The notes under the pieces: model-generated
The model's database searches: none
Told to the model about the DNA's origin: nothing
Seen by the model: only the letters and a program-made list of their open reading frames with translations
In this document: piece after piece, positions 11,501-23,678 of the stretch
Layout of the letters: the number at the start of each line of letters is the position of its first letter
Numbering within the stretch: position 1 is the first letter of the stretch
Source of the DNA: Nepenthes gracilis
Taxonomy: Eukaryota; Streptophyta; Magnoliopsida; Caryophyllales; Nepenthaceae
Assembly: GCA_033239525.1 (NCBI GenBank)
Contig: BSYO01000004.1
Location: forward strand, 11,012,037-11,076,036
Length of the DNA: 64,000 nt
Direction: 5' to 3'
Made by a program: the position numbers and the translations under genes

Positions 11501-12578
11501 TATGGAGTCCCAAAGTATTAATTATTTTGACCCCTTTTTCTTTTTGCAGAATATAAAACACAAGATATAATATACGTAAAACATATTCTAATTAGATAAA
11601 TTAATAAATAATAAAAGTAATAATAACAAAGATAAAATTTTGGTGACAAAGAAAAACTTTGATAATTGTGATTATCGAATAAAGCCCACTGGTTTTCAAT
11701 GTTTAGGAAAGATATATATTAAGAAAGTTAATTTATAAATCGGGTGGTACAGATGTGCTAATTTAATCGATTTATTCCCATCTTATGACTCATACTAAAA
11801 AACCCCTTAGATTTACCCGCGTTAGTGGAACAGAACGCTTTTCAATTTTCTTGTCAATATTCCTTTATGATTTGTCGAATCAACACATATCACTGAAGCC
11901 CAGTTTTTACACCACCAACGTCACCAATGAAAGTTTATAGGCGGGAAGAGGTGTGTTTGACAAAACAAAATGAGGTGAGAAAATTTATAGTGGAAGTACA
12001 ATAGTTAAGACCAAGTTTTCTTAGATGGAGCAAAATAATAAGCATAAAAGAGAGGATTATTTTCACTGAAATGGCTGTCCAAAAATCCCTCTAGAAGCTT
12101 GGGGTAAAAAGAATAAGATGGGTATTTACAGAGACGATAAAAAATTAGGCTAACAATTATGACCAGCGGAGACATGAATACCGCAGCACTCGAGTACGGC
12201 TCAAGCACGTTATAGGTGTGCTTAGGGTTACAATGCAGACGTGCCCCAATACTCAAGTGGAGTTTGGGCGAGCTCTAGGTGTTGGGTTCATTAGAATCCG
12301 TTCTCGAGCGTGTATCGAGCTCCAACTTCTTTCGAATCGGCGCTTGAGCGCAGATCGAAGTGCCTTGAGCTCCGGCTTTTTTGGAATTGACACTCTAGCA
12401 CGGGTTAGGAAAAGGGCATGCGTAGATGCCAAGAGATGTATGAGGACTATCTTCGAGCGAGAATCTGATTCAGATATTCTAAATAGAGGAAAATACGCCA
12501 ATGAACAATGCCAACAAATGACACCAACGAATGACCAAATACGGTTACAGAATATGTTAACAAACAATACACCTAACA
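11501..12578 (-). mobile_element. 3' LTR of the nested Copia element
   Basis: Runs from TATGGAGTCCC to CACCTAACA. On its sense strand it begins TGTTAGGTG right after a polypurine tract. Pieces shared with 23863-24815 include ACCCCTTTTTCTTTTT, AATTTTGGTGAC, the GAAGCC/GAGCCCAGTTTT region and the CTCGAGC/GAGCTCC-rich stretch. The family start also matches the 724-bp solo LTR at 28208. Confidence 0.8.
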
Positions 12579-12579
12579 A

Positions 12580-12590
12580 TCTCCCCATTT
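12580..12590 (-). other. Polypurine tract
   Basis: On the - strand the sequence reads AAATGGGGAGA, followed after one base by the LTR start TGTTAGG. This is the standard PPT position and composition for Copia elements. Confidence 0.75.
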
Positions 12591-12877
12591 TAGACTTTTG
12601 TGACAAAACATCCAAAAAAGATAATAACAAAGAAAAATACAAATGAATCACAGGTTTAGACACCATCATGATAAAACCCGTGTATATGAAAATCTACGCC
12701 TAGTGGACAACAGACACAGTACAAATTGACGTAACTGTGGTTTAAAAATGAGTTGCTGTTTCTATTCAGACATGATTAGTACAAAAAGAAATACAAGCAA
12801 GACATAAATAGGGCCACACGATTACACATAGAGTAAATATATCAGAGAAGCACACATATATTAATGGCATTAGATTA

Positions 12878-13265
12878 TCAAGAGTATATAATAACGAAAT
12901 GACAAGAATGTGAGGTTATATAACCTATAACAATAACTCCCCCTAAGGAAAACAACCTAAACACTAATAGACAAAGACACTTGCCCTTTTTGTCATAAAT
13001 GTCCAAAGGAAGAGCATCAGCCGGAGGATAAAGAGCGACGACGAGCTGACTAGGCAGCAGATAGGTAAGCGAGCCGATCTTCCTAGGTAGCAAGCTGTCA
13101 TCAAGACGCTTAATGTGAGAAGCCATCTGCTTGTGAGAGGCATGCAGCCGCTCATGAGAAGTGAACAACAGAGCAAGTTGTTGAGAAATGCGAGACAGGA
13201 GACCTAGAGTACGGGAGGAGGTAGAGGTAGAGGATCGAGAAAGATGCAAGGAGCCCGAAGTCGAC
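12878..13265 (-). pseudogene. C-terminal part of the accessory 'plant transposon protein' ORF
   Basis: This open frame on the - strand has a Ser/Thr-rich stretch (SRSSTSTSSRT), then a helical region with RISQQLALLFTSHERLHASH, and near its end DKKGK. It continues in the same frame as the end of the ORF right of the solo LTR (17704 onwards) once that insertion and one copy of the target duplication are disregarded. The TTG near 13249 that opens the frame is not a real start. The arrangement matches the variable tail of accessory ORFs carried between pol and the 3' LTR in some plant retrotransposons. I assign no function. Confidence 0.55.
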
Positions 13266-14459
13266 TGTGACGTCCCTCGTCCTTATCATTATCATTATTA
13301 TTATTATTCCTTTGTTATCGTATATAAGATCCTAACATCAGCCAAGATTATAATAGCTCTAATATCATGTTATCTAATTATGATATTAGTCATAATTATG
13401 GAAGATACTAAATATTTATAAGTCATTTTAAATTTGGCGGAAGCATATATATATATTTACCAAATGACGGAAGCAATGCTAAGATCATCAAACCACGATA
13501 TATCATTCAGGTCTAATATACAATATCACTAAGTACACTTGTTCTTTTTTTTTTATCCATACTTAAGTACAATATTTTACATTCTTCCAAAATTACAAAA
13601 AAAATATAGGCAACTTTTAAACTTTTCTTCCTACTCTTGCTCGTCCTTCATCAATTCTTGTGACCCATCTGAAGGAAAGTAAAACAGTAAGGGAGTGAGC
13701 CAAATATTCAGCAGTGTACATGTCATGTAAGGATATACACTTTTATACAGAACGTACATTAATATACAAAAATGGGATCGGATACATGAAATGCAATGTA
13801 TTTTCATTTCTTTCTTTATTGAACTTTTACTGAATCTCAATTCATAACTTACTAAGCTTTATTTATTTATCCTTACCTTGAGGGATTAGGGTTAGTATGT
13901 ATTACTAGCTAACGGAGTGGACAATCGAAGAAAGGATTATGTTATCTCACACAATCTAAGGCATATCTCCTGATGACAGAATGGATTGTGCTTACTTCCA
14001 CAATTGCATATTTATCCTCTTTTTGCCCCTCGAGGTGGGTGGTACTACCCACAATCCTGGTAGACGGGGCCAAAACGGAACAGAACGAAAATAATTTTTA
14101 AATTTTTTACTATAATATCCTAAGGCATATAAGGGAATATCACCCTCTGAAAAAGGTCCTTGGTTCAGTTATCCTTTATAAAGTTTAAAGGGAACTCTTA
14201 TAGCAAAACTTAATTTAAACTGAACTAAATTGAATATAACTAAACTTATACTTCTACTGAGTTCCCAAAAACTTTCATGAACATAACTTAACATAATAGA
14301 TAATATACAATATAGAACAAAACATAAGCTTCGTATATGCAAAAAATTACATGCTGAACTTTATTTTCGCACTTAGTGTATTTTAATCTACTTAGTTGTA
14401 GATTTATTACTTGAAATTTAAATAATTCCAATTTAGTACCCAAATATATTAGTGAGTCA

Positions 14460-15660
14460 ACTTGGGGTTAGTCTTAATCCGGTTTGACATTTTATTCATA
14501 AGCCAGAAATGTTTCGATTCGCGTGAATAGGTTCGGTTATGGTTCGCGGTCTGGTTTACTTTTTATTTTGGGTCCAAATTTTTCGGTCAACATTCCACTA
14601 TCCTCTTGGTTTAATTGGGTACCAGTTTGGTCAATTTATTTTCTAAATTGGGCCTGGTTCAACCCCTTTTTAGAAACTGCCAGAATCTGTCCTTAGGAGT
14701 TGGGCCGGTTCAGACTGATTTAAGGATCCGGTTCAGTGGTCCATCCAACTCATTTTCATGAGCCGGTATTATACAATCTTAATCTGCTAGTTGGTGACCA
14801 AATTTGAGCCAGTTTGGTAGTCGGATGGTGGCCTGTTCGGCTTGTTATCCCCAAACTGATAGTTTTGGCTTCTGTATAGATGCCAGGGACAGTTCTGTTT
14901 CTCTTAATTTTTATGATTAATTTGGGGCCAATTTTCAACCTGTTCGGGAAGTCCTATTATAGCCAAGAGACTTATCTTAAAGAAATAATTTGGTCTATGG
15001 CCAATTCAAGTCAAATTTTAGGCCGGTTTGGGTCATTTTATAAAAACAGATTCTGCATCAGTACTAGTTGAAACACACAGCTTCTGGCCGCATTTTGAGG
15101 ATCCGATTCATAGCTTATTAAGGTTTTTTTTATGGGGTGATACTTGAATATCACCACAACGATCTTAACTAAATATGGGCACCGGTTCAGCCCATTTGGG
15201 GTTCGGTTCGGATCCGGTTCAATGGCTACATTCAAACTACTCCCTAATGCAGTTCAGCAAGACCACTTGCTGTTCCTGGGTCCGGTTCATCATCCGTCCG
15301 GGAGTTTCTTGGGTTACCGACTCACATGGTGATGCCTTACCCATATTACTTACGAATTGGGTCAGGTTGGACTCCAGGTCAGCTGTTTTGGGACCCTGTT
15401 TGGCTAAATCTCAGATTCCCAATTTTCTGTATCAGCAGAAACAATAAGCTGATTCTAAAGGTGATTTTGGGGTCGATTTTGAACCAATTCTTGAACGGTT
15501 TAGGGGTCCATTTGTTTTCACATTTACATCATCAACTTGTGATGTTTAAATAGTTTTAACTGCTAGCCACTTTGGCCGTTTCATGGTCGGTTCAAGGCAA
15601 AAATCAGGAACTTTCACAGCAGAACCCAGTTTGGTTGTTGTTATGGTTTCCAGGGCGGGT
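14460..15660. repeat. Degenerate CGGTT/CCGGTT-rich zone inside the solo LTR
   Basis: GGTTCGGTT, GATCCGGTTCA and similar words recur every few tens of bases with no fixed period. A comparable zone with AACCGG/ACCGG words on + lies at 21500-22680 in the other inserted LTR, which has the opposite orientation. Confidence 0.6.
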
Positions 15661-16057
15661 TCACATTGTTATAAATTTTTTCTTTTGATTTTACATGATT
15701 ATATGTAAATAATAGAGTATATGTAAGTATTGGATCAACAATACTTAGAAAAAATCAACCAAAAAGTCGCAACAATCAAAGAAAAGTATAAGTACACTTG
15801 CCACAATTTCAGCACTTCCTTTTTCCTTCCTTGCTGCTCTTGGTTCCTTTCTCTTTTTCTCAAAGTTTTCCCTCAACTTTTTACTAACTTACGGTACGTT
15901 TGGTTGTTGGAATAGAATTAGGTGGGAATAGAATAGTTATTCCAGGGAATAGAGTTGGAATTGTTATTCTTATGTTTGGTTGTTGGAATGGAATAAGGTG
16001 GGAATTAGTATTCAATTGTTTGGTTTGTAGAATAGTATGAGGAATAAGGTGGGAATA

Positions 16058-16504
16058 GTAATAATAATAATAATAATAATAAACATAATAATAATAAGTA
16101 ATAATAATAATAATATCTTATAAATAATAATAATAAATATAATAATATGTAATAATAATACCTAATAATAATAATATGTAATAATAATAATAAACAAATA
16201 AATAATAATACCTAATAATTAATAATAATAATAATAATAATAACAACAATATGTAATAATATAATAATACCTAATAATAATAATAATACAAAATAATAAT
16301 AATAATAATAATAATAAAATAAAATAAAATAAAATAATAATAATAATAATAATAACAATGTGTAATAATAATAATAATACATAATAAATAATAATAATAA
16401 TAATAAATATAATAATAATAATAATAATAATAAATATAATAATATGCAATAATAATAATAATAATAATACCAAATAATAATATAAAATAATAATAATAAT
16501 ACAA

Positions 16505-16544
<40 letters not shown>

Positions 16545-16545
16545 C
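16058..16545. repeat. Long (TAA)n microsatellite, interrupted
   Basis: Nearly 490 bp of TAATAATAA with occasional TACC, ATAT and AAATA interruptions. The tyrosine- and isoleucine-rich reading frames on the - strand are artefacts of it. Confidence 0.95.
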
Positions 16546-16559
16546 AAAAAAAAATATAT

Positions 16560-16760
16560 GTGGGAATTGTTATTCCCACATGTGTGGGAATAACAATTCC
16601 CATATAAATGGGGGGAATTGCAATTCCCACATTTGTGGGAATAATAATTCCCCGGGAATTGCAATTCCCACATTTGTGGGAATAATAATTCCCCGGGAAT
16701 TGCAATTCCCACAAATTTGCTAACCAAACGAAGGAATTGCAATTCCCGCGGAAATTATAA
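16560..16760. repeat. Palindromic GGAATTGCAATTCC minisatellite
   Basis: GGGAATTGCAATTCCCACA...TGTGGGAATAATAATTCCCC occurs twice in tandem at 16613-16695 (period about 47 bp) with partial copies on both sides. Each unit can fold on itself. Confidence 0.8.
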
Positions 16761-17128
16761 TTCTTTTTCCCCCCAATTCTTGCAACCAAATATAGCCTTA
16801 GCCTCTCCTTACTTCCTTATTCTTCTAACCAACGTCCCTTAAATAGACCTCAAAAAGATTTGGGTGAAAACTTGTGCCAAGCTCCTGTTTGCATATTGCC
16901 TCCTCTGCCTATAGCCACAGCCTTCATTTTGGACTTGTGGTTCAACTTACTTAATTACTTAAATTTAGGTAATTATGATGCTAATTTATAGAGTTCCAAA
17001 TGGTCAAGAGAGAGCTGCCTACTTGATTGGAAAATTGGCTGAGAGGGCTGCCTACTTGGTTTGAAAACTGGGCTGCTAATGCAGCCGTGCAGCAGCTGAT
17101 TTAATTCAGCAGCTTTTGCTACCTTTTA

Positions 17129-17174
17129 TACATATATATGTATATATATATACATATATATGTATATATATATA
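17129..17174. repeat. TA-rich palindromic microsatellite
   Basis: Alternating TATATA/CATATATATG runs. Confidence 0.8.
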
Positions 17175-17703
17175 CCTTAGTTGAAGATATAAATGCACCA
17201 TTCTCTTAGTCAAAGTCTTCCTTCGCTGCTAATTACATGTGCAATTGGAGAAGACTTGCCCCCTGCTGATTTTTTTTTTGTTTTTCAAAATTGGCTGTTG
17301 CTGATGTCATCTCTTGCTGCTGCTGATGCCGAGCTGCCATGGGCCAGGGGAAGCTGCCATTTGCCTTCATTCCTTACCAAAATTTGTTGATAGATTTTTA
17401 CTAAGTGTAGTGCGTGTGTGTAAGATTTTCCTATGGAATGTTTGAGACCAAAGCTGCCAGGTGGTAGCTAAAATTGGGCAGCCGATTGGTTGCCGAATTG
17501 AGTGGTTTGTGATGCCAATTTCTGGTGTGGAATTATGACAATGAAATTAACGTGACAGGGTGTGAGTGTGTGAAAACATATAAAAATCAATTCGGTTGTC
17601 AACAGTTATTTTGGATTAATTTCGGTACAAAATCGAATTATATATCACACTCTAAAATAAGCCTCTGGCTTTCGAGTTTTGAAATTGTGATCCTTACACC
17701 GAC

Positions 17704-18720
17704 GGCCTGGCCTCATCCGGAAGAGAAGGGCCCTCAGGTAGAGGGTCATCCAAAGGATCGGCAGGAGCTGAGGAGTGTCAAAGAGAGTGGGAACAGCTCT
17801 GTTCCAAGGTGGGGCGACCAAGTAGCACCCAAGGAAGAATCGGACATTGTACACCTAAATGCATAATGAGGCATTAGATGTGGTAATCATGGGGTAAATT
17901 GTCATCCTTCTGGGACTCAAAGATGGAAAGAATATGGGAACAAAAATGGGATGGTAGGTTAATAGGCTCCCCACAAAGAAGGGTGTAGAGAAATAAGGTT
18001 TTATCAAGAGGCATGGAGGAGAAGTGTGAGACTAAAAAGATATTAGTCAGCATGATATGGCACACCACACTGCATAGAGGAGAAAGAAGGTTTGTTGGAA
18101 AAGATTTACTTTGCCACGGCATGGGGGGGCCATGAAGAAATGAGGCTATCTCAGTGGGATGCGGCTGGGTACGATAAGTGTATTGGTATGGAAAATTAGA
18201 CACATGAGGGAGATCAAGAATATGAGCGATCACCTTTGGGGTAATTTCTAGGGAGTGCCCCCGCACAAAAGTAGTAAAAGAGTTCGACCGTCGGTGACAC
18301 GCACGAATGTTGGCATAAAACTCTTGAATCAAGAGTTGAGAGGGGGGAATTAGATTTGTCAGGGTCGGCTCCTAATGCTGATCGGTAAATATGGAGGAAA
18401 TGGATGGGCCAAGGGATGCCAGATCAACATTCCGTTCAACAGTAAGTTGCCAATAGGATATCTGGTTGGTGAATAATTCCCAGCAGTGAGAGAGACAAAC
18501 TGATTAGGGGCAGAGAGCCCACTTGCTCAAGAACGTCTACTGGTAGACTTTTTTGAAATAGACTTCCACCGAACCGATATCTTTGAATGGGCCCAAGATT
18601 TGTAGGAGGTGGAGCCGATTTGGAAGATTTTAAAGCTATGGAAGTAGAGAGAGAAAGAGAGAAGAGAGGCAGCTGGGAAAGAAAATGAAGGTTTGATAAC
18701 AGTGAGGCGCACACAGTGCT
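17704..18720 (-). pseudogene. Accessory ORF with 'putative plant transposon protein' domain
   Basis: The - strand frame at 17874-18332 contains QEFYANI, then VRGHSLEITPKVIAHILDLP, then a long helical part. This is the pattern of the plant transposon protein family (EFYANI... VRG... I..LGLP) often found as an extra ORF in plant retrotransposons. Its molecular function is unknown. The frame degrades upstream (18333-18720) and after 17874, where a frame encoding Pro/Glu-rich linker runs up to the solo-LTR junction at 17703. Interrupted frames mean it is dead. Lying between gag and the 3' LTR on the same strand, it belongs to the nested Copia element. Confidence 0.65.
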
Positions 18721-18999
18721 AAATGTAAAAAAAAAACAGCGTTGAAACTGTTTTTAGCATTTGAGCTCCAAATAGGCGCCCTTCAGACGCAGTAAATTTA
18801 GTTTATCTATATTTTAAACTCTATTTCAATTGTTATTTTTCAATTAAATGAATTTGGGAGCATGAACAATTTTAGGGTAAGTAAGATCACTCTTTTTGAT
18901 TCATATTTTTTTTTTCAAAATTTACTTTCTGATTTATTCTTTTCACTTGATCATTTAGCTATTGAATGTAATTAGCAATGTTATTCATTTTTATCCCTT
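18721..18999. mobile_element. Deletion scar/intervening element sequence, nothing coding
   Basis: AT-rich stretch between the accessory ORF and gag. An intact element would have pol here, but none is seen. Confidence 0.35.
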
Positions 19000-19850
19000 G
19001 TTTTTAGTTGTACAATATATTGATGGCGTAACAATGGGGATGAATGTGATCAATTTGCCCACACGCATGGCAAGTGGGTAAAAACTTAGGGATAGCATTG
19101 AGATTTCTCAATTGATATTTATAATAAGCATTTGCCCCAATTGATTGATAAATTTTAGCAGGTGTATTCATAATCATTTTGTTATTGGGTTTAAACAAGA
19201 AGTTTGAGCCAATTCTTTGCTTGACTTTTTTAGACACAAATTTAGAGATTTTTGGTGTGCTAATGTTTTTGTGTTGAATTTTCTTGGTAGGAATAAAAAT
19301 CATTTTTAAATGTTCACCGTTTTTGAAAATGTTCTTAACATATTCTAAACTCCTTTTGTTTCCTACAATCTTTTCTAATCCTAACATGTGATTACATTTT
19401 TTAGTACCACTTGTGAACTTTTTGATATCATCCTTAACATTTTCAAGCTCCAATTCTAAGGATTTGATTTTAGCAATTTAAGGAATTGTTTAACATTTTT
19501 AGTTCATGATGCTTAATAGTGGTACGCTCTAATTTAGTTTTTAATTCTGCCTTGTCTTTTTCTAATTTAAATAATTTACTATTTAAGGAGCTATTGATTT
19601 TGTTTACTTTTAAATATTCTCTAAACAGTTTATCATAAATTTCTTTTAGGTCATTAAACTAAATTTTTAACTCATTCTCAGAGTTATCAATTTGATCAAA
19701 GCTTTCTTATAACTTCTCATCATTTCTACACATGGAGGTCATGAAGACCATATATTTTATCCTTATTGTCACTTTTAAGGAAAATTAAATTTTTTGAATT
19801 TAATTTTTATTTATTGGATGAGGTTTTATTTTTCTTGAAAAATTTTTTAA
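19000..19850 (-). pseudogene. Copia gag remnant with zinc knuckle
   Basis: The - strand ORF 19004-19453 ends with a CX2CX4HX4C nucleic-acid-binding knuckle (C128-HA-C131 ... H136 ... C141, in the sequence CHACGQIDHIHPHC). This is the nucleocapsid hallmark, here in the spacing and CY-ending form common in plant Copia/Sirevirus gag. Upstream (19454-19740) the - strand continues as a lysine/glutamate-rich coiled-coil-like stretch with stops and frameshifts, consistent with the central part of gag. No protease follows. Its N-terminal partner is at 23679-23804 across an insertion. Confidence 0.7.
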
Positions 19851-20750
19851 AGTTTTTTTTATAAATAAGGCAAAATCTGTAAGGATATTGATTTCATTAT
19901 TCATAATTTGATAAATTAAATTAATTTATGTAAATTTAAGATTAATAAATAGTAAAAATTCAGAAACTAAGAATTTACATTGAAATGTGATAAAAAAATT
20001 ATTTGATTAATTCTCAATCGATTAATAATTAAATTAATTTCGGTTGACGACAAGATAACTCGGTTACCGAATTTGCACCCGATTAACAACCGAACTTACT
20101 CTGATTGACCAAATATAGTTTCAATTAAAATAATTAAGCAAACTGATATATATTTTAACGCACAACAAACACACGGAATCCTCTCAAATCAGTTAAATTT
20201 CTAAAAAAATTCAGCAAGAAGTCCACGACAGCTCATTTTCATCCTAATTTCATGAGTTATTTACCAATTAAATTAAGTAATTAAAAGATGAAACATGCCA
20301 TAAACGGAAGAGACACACGTGGCTAATGAGGGACTAAAAATATCTTAAAGATTAACCATCAGTGGAGTAATAACAAGTGGCTAAAGGAAGGAGTAACACA
20401 AGAGTACCTTTTACATGGCTTAAGTAACTAAGAGTTTGCCACCTTATGGGGTATGTGACAACTTCTAATCAAATGAAGGATGACTAGACACATTAAAAAG
20501 AAGATAAATAAAAAAAAAGAAGGAAGAAAACCGAATGAGGCAAGAGGGAAAACATAGAGGAAAACGGAGGAGGGAAGATGAAACCAGAGTCTGTAGAAGG
20601 ATTGGGTTGGCAGTTAAACTTTGAAATTAAATTAGAAATATTTTCAGGTAAAAACTCCTCTCACTCTTTGATTTGTTGTTGAATTATTGATCTTAATTTG
20701 AAGTATTGTCAATCCAATACTTAAACATCCCACCGAATCCATACTAGATG

Positions 20751-21400
20751 AGTAAAGTTCAGCAACATGTCAAAATAAGATTCTATTACTGAACTCTGCT
20801 ACACCTTACTGATATCTGATTTTTTTCATACCTCATTTGATCAATTTATGCCATGAAATTTTTACTTTGTATCGTTTAATATGTTGGATAATTCACTATA
20901 TTTTTGTTCTGGAATAATCCTTACCGTTACCATACTATAATGAGTAAAGTTCATCAACATGTCAAAATCAGATTCTGTTGCTAAACTCTACTGCACCTTA
21001 CTGATGTCCAAATTTTTACATATCCTACTTTATCGATTCATACTATGAAATATTTATTGGATATATTTTAAAATGTTAGCTAAATTATCATATTTTTGTT
21101 ATGGAATAATCCTTGCTATTACTATACTATAATGAGCAAAGTTTGGCAACATGTCAAAATCAAGTTCTGTTGTTGAACTCTGTCACACCTTACTGATGTC
21201 TGAATTTTTACATACCCTATTTGATCGATTCATACCATAAAATTTTTATTGAATATACAATAAGATATTAGATAAATCATCATATTTTATTTCTGAAATA
21301 ATCCTTATCGTTACCATATTAGAATAGCCAAAATTCTAAAATATGTATCATACAGTTGGTTGTGCAATCTGCTATTATGTTTATTGATATGTTAATTATT
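20751..21400 (+). repeat. Tandem repeat, unit about 192 bp, three copies plus a partial fourth
   Basis: AGTAAAGTTC-type starts fall at 20751, 20943, 21135 and (degraded) 21326. Each unit contains CAACATGTCAAAATMA, a CACCTTACTGATRTC segment and GGAATAATCCTTACCGTTACCATA. It lies within the inserted LTR. Confidence 0.85.
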
Positions 21401-23601
21401 ACATACTGTTAATAGCCGATTTATCTCATGAAAATTTTAGTGAAGAAAATTTAATGTTAGATAAATCACCATGTTTTTATTTTGAAATAATTCATCACGA
21501 AACCAGTCGGTTCGATGGAAACAAAGTAGACTGGCAGATTGAACTTGATGAAAAAAGAGTAGCTATTGGTGCTGATTTTGGTTAATATTTTTACCAAGTT
21601 TTAGGCCGATTCAAACTCCACCAAAATTATGTAAGATACTTCAATGAACCAAAACTATGTCATAAAATTGGTATAATTTTATTAACTCAAAATCTGAACG
21701 ATTCAGCCCAAAAAAGGAAGCATCATTAAACTAGCCAGAAGCAGTGCTGTGTATGAAAGATCAGTGTATAATTTTAAATCGGGTAATAATAAAATTAAAA
21801 AATTTGTATGAACCGGTCTAAAATTATGTGCTGATTTTGCAAATGTATGAAAAATAATTTTCATGTTGAGTTAGTCACTGAACCAGGCTTCATATTAATA
21901 ACTGGAGTAACTTCAGCACTTATGCTAAAACTGACAGTTTGGGGCAATTAGGTTGAACCGGCCCCCATCTGACCGCCAAATTGACTCAACATTGGTCACA
22001 ACTAGTTAAGACCCTTATTAAGATTTTGTAAAGTTAGCTCATGAAAATGGGTTGAATAGACCACTGAATCGGATCCCCAAATGAGCAGCCAAATCCACCC
22101 CGGCATCCTTACTGATGCTGATGCAAATCTGACAGTCCAGTTTGGTGGATTGAACTGGCTATAAACTGGTTGAATCAGTAGCCGACCCAATCATATTATT
22201 TAGTACTAAGGTTGATCTATCACCATGTAAAACGGTTTTCAAAAAATTCATTGATTTGGTTACTGAATTGGCTTCAAAACCAAAATTATCACTAAACCGG
22301 CCGATTTGTACTTAATTGCCTATTTTACTAATTTAGTATGAACCGGCTAAGAAATAAATAATAAATTGGCCATATATGGTATGTTAAATTAGTAATCAAG
22401 CAATTCATCATGTAAATCGATTGACCATTATATTAGCCGGATCTTAAAGATTAGAAATGAACCGAATTCTAATAAACTGGTTAAATTGTAAGTGAATCGA
22501 TTTATGTATAATTTTTAAAAATGATAAACCAACCACTTATTATATGAATAATGGTGAATTGACTGACGTGATATAACCAGCAAAATATTATGAAAAGTCA
22601 AACCGATCCACAAACCGGATTTGTGATCCAATCGGTTAAAGAGATAAGATGGAACAGAACCGGTCAGTGCACTGATAAATTATAAAATTTATGGATCGGG
22701 AATCGAATAATATTTTGTCTAAAAGTAAATCCAATATATGTAAAAATTTATATGAACTTATTTTATCGATATACTTTATTGTGATTTTCCTAGGAACGTA
22801 TATGATATGTTATGTATAAGTGGAAGCTAATATGATACCAAGAAAATATAAATTTTTTCTAAGATGAAAAAATTAAGAAGAAGAAGTAAGATTTTGAATA
22901 ATGGCTTCTACTACAAAATTTTAAGAAATAAGAAAATTAAACCTAGAATTTTTATTTTAGTGGATAGTATCCCCTAGTATGCCTTAGAATATTATAGTGC
23001 AGATCGTTGTCTGAATAAGTATCGTTGTGTGATGATCCTGTCTGCCAAGAGATAATAGGTAGTACCATCCTGTATTCGGGATGTAAATAAAAAAGATAAG
23101 GCCTTTGATTTGTGTAGAGTGAATATAATCTATCATATCTTCGGGATGTAGATAAATAAGACAGTATCACTGTGCTGTACGATTTTAGCCTTTAATTATA
23201 TGGATTAATACAATTCAAATATCGATCAAATATTCTATTAGCTGATAAGGCCTACTAGCCCTAATTTCTTAAGATATATATGGTAAGAATATGTTGACAA
23301 GTAATAAAAATTAAGTATAAGAAAAAAAAGTCAATTGTATCATAAAAATATTCTAAAAGTATATATGTACTTTTATATGCATCATGATTTTTATTTTTCA
23401 TTATGAATTATTTTAAAAATAAATATGTATGTCATTGACTATTATGTTTTTATTGAGTATTTAGCTTATTCTTTTATTATTTTCTTTCCCTTCAAATGTT
23501 TCGGAGGAGTTCAAGCCTGGTAAATAAAAGTAAAAAAGAACTAATAAGTATGTGGTAATAAGTAATGATGTAACTAATTTAATTTAAGTAATGATGTAAG
23601 A

Positions 23602-23619
23602 ACTTATAAATTTATAAGT
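23602..23619. repeat. Perfect 18-bp palindrome
   Basis: ACTTATAAATTTATAAGT is identical on both strands. It lies near the presumed right boundary of the LTR insertion. Confidence 0.8.
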
Positions 23620-23678
23620 ATCCCAAAAATATAAATTTTAGTGTTCGGTTCATCACCCGTAGTACTTCTTTCTGGAGT

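Larger units (their letters stand above)
15892..16797. mobile_element. Non-autonomous inverted-repeat element, TTA target duplication
   Basis: The ends are diverged inverted repeats: CGGTACGTTTGGTTGT on the left, and GGCTATATTTGGTTGC when the right end is read on the - strand. TTA flanks both sides (15889-15891 and 16798-16800). The centre is a TAA-type microsatellite of about 500 bp, followed by palindromic GGGAATTGCAATTCCC units. The TTA duplication fits PIF/Harbinger-type elements, but the ends are not diagnostic. No transposase is present. Confidence 0.65.
13266..17698 (-). mobile_element. Solo LTR inserted in the Copia accessory ORF
   Basis: Begins TGTGACGTCCC and ends GATCCTTACA. The flanks TCGAC (13261-13265) and CCGAC (17699-17703) form a 5-bp target duplication with one mismatch. 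Net of an inner 906-bp insertion the LTR is about 3.5 kb. The layout (an AGGATGAGC-like part, a GGGACC...GGGGCC block near 13880-14070, a CCGGTT-rich zone at 14460-15660 and a leader-like zone at 15780 onwards) follows the A/B LTRs in the same orientation. No coding region was found. Confidence 0.75.
19986..23640 (+). mobile_element. LTR-type insertion splitting the Copia gag
   Basis: Starts near TGTGATAAAAA (19986). It separates the gag start from the gag zinc knuckle, so it arrived later. It has the same order of parts as the solo LTR at 40197-42411 on the + strand: a purine-rich leader at 20520-20590, and a block at 22955-23170 with TATGCCTTAGAATATTATAGTG and CGTTGTCTG. It includes a 192-bp tandem repeat and an ACCGG-rich zone. 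The right end is unclear and no target duplication was found, so both boundaries are approximate. Confidence 0.55.

Noticed and set aside
12218..12669. Pair of overlapping ORFs on opposite strands (142 and 138 codons)
   Set aside because: Mostly inside the Copia LTR at 11501-12578; neither frame is conserved in the other LTR copy.
16212..16789. Long - strand ORFs rich in Tyr and Ile
   Set aside because: They are translations of the (TAA)n microsatellite.
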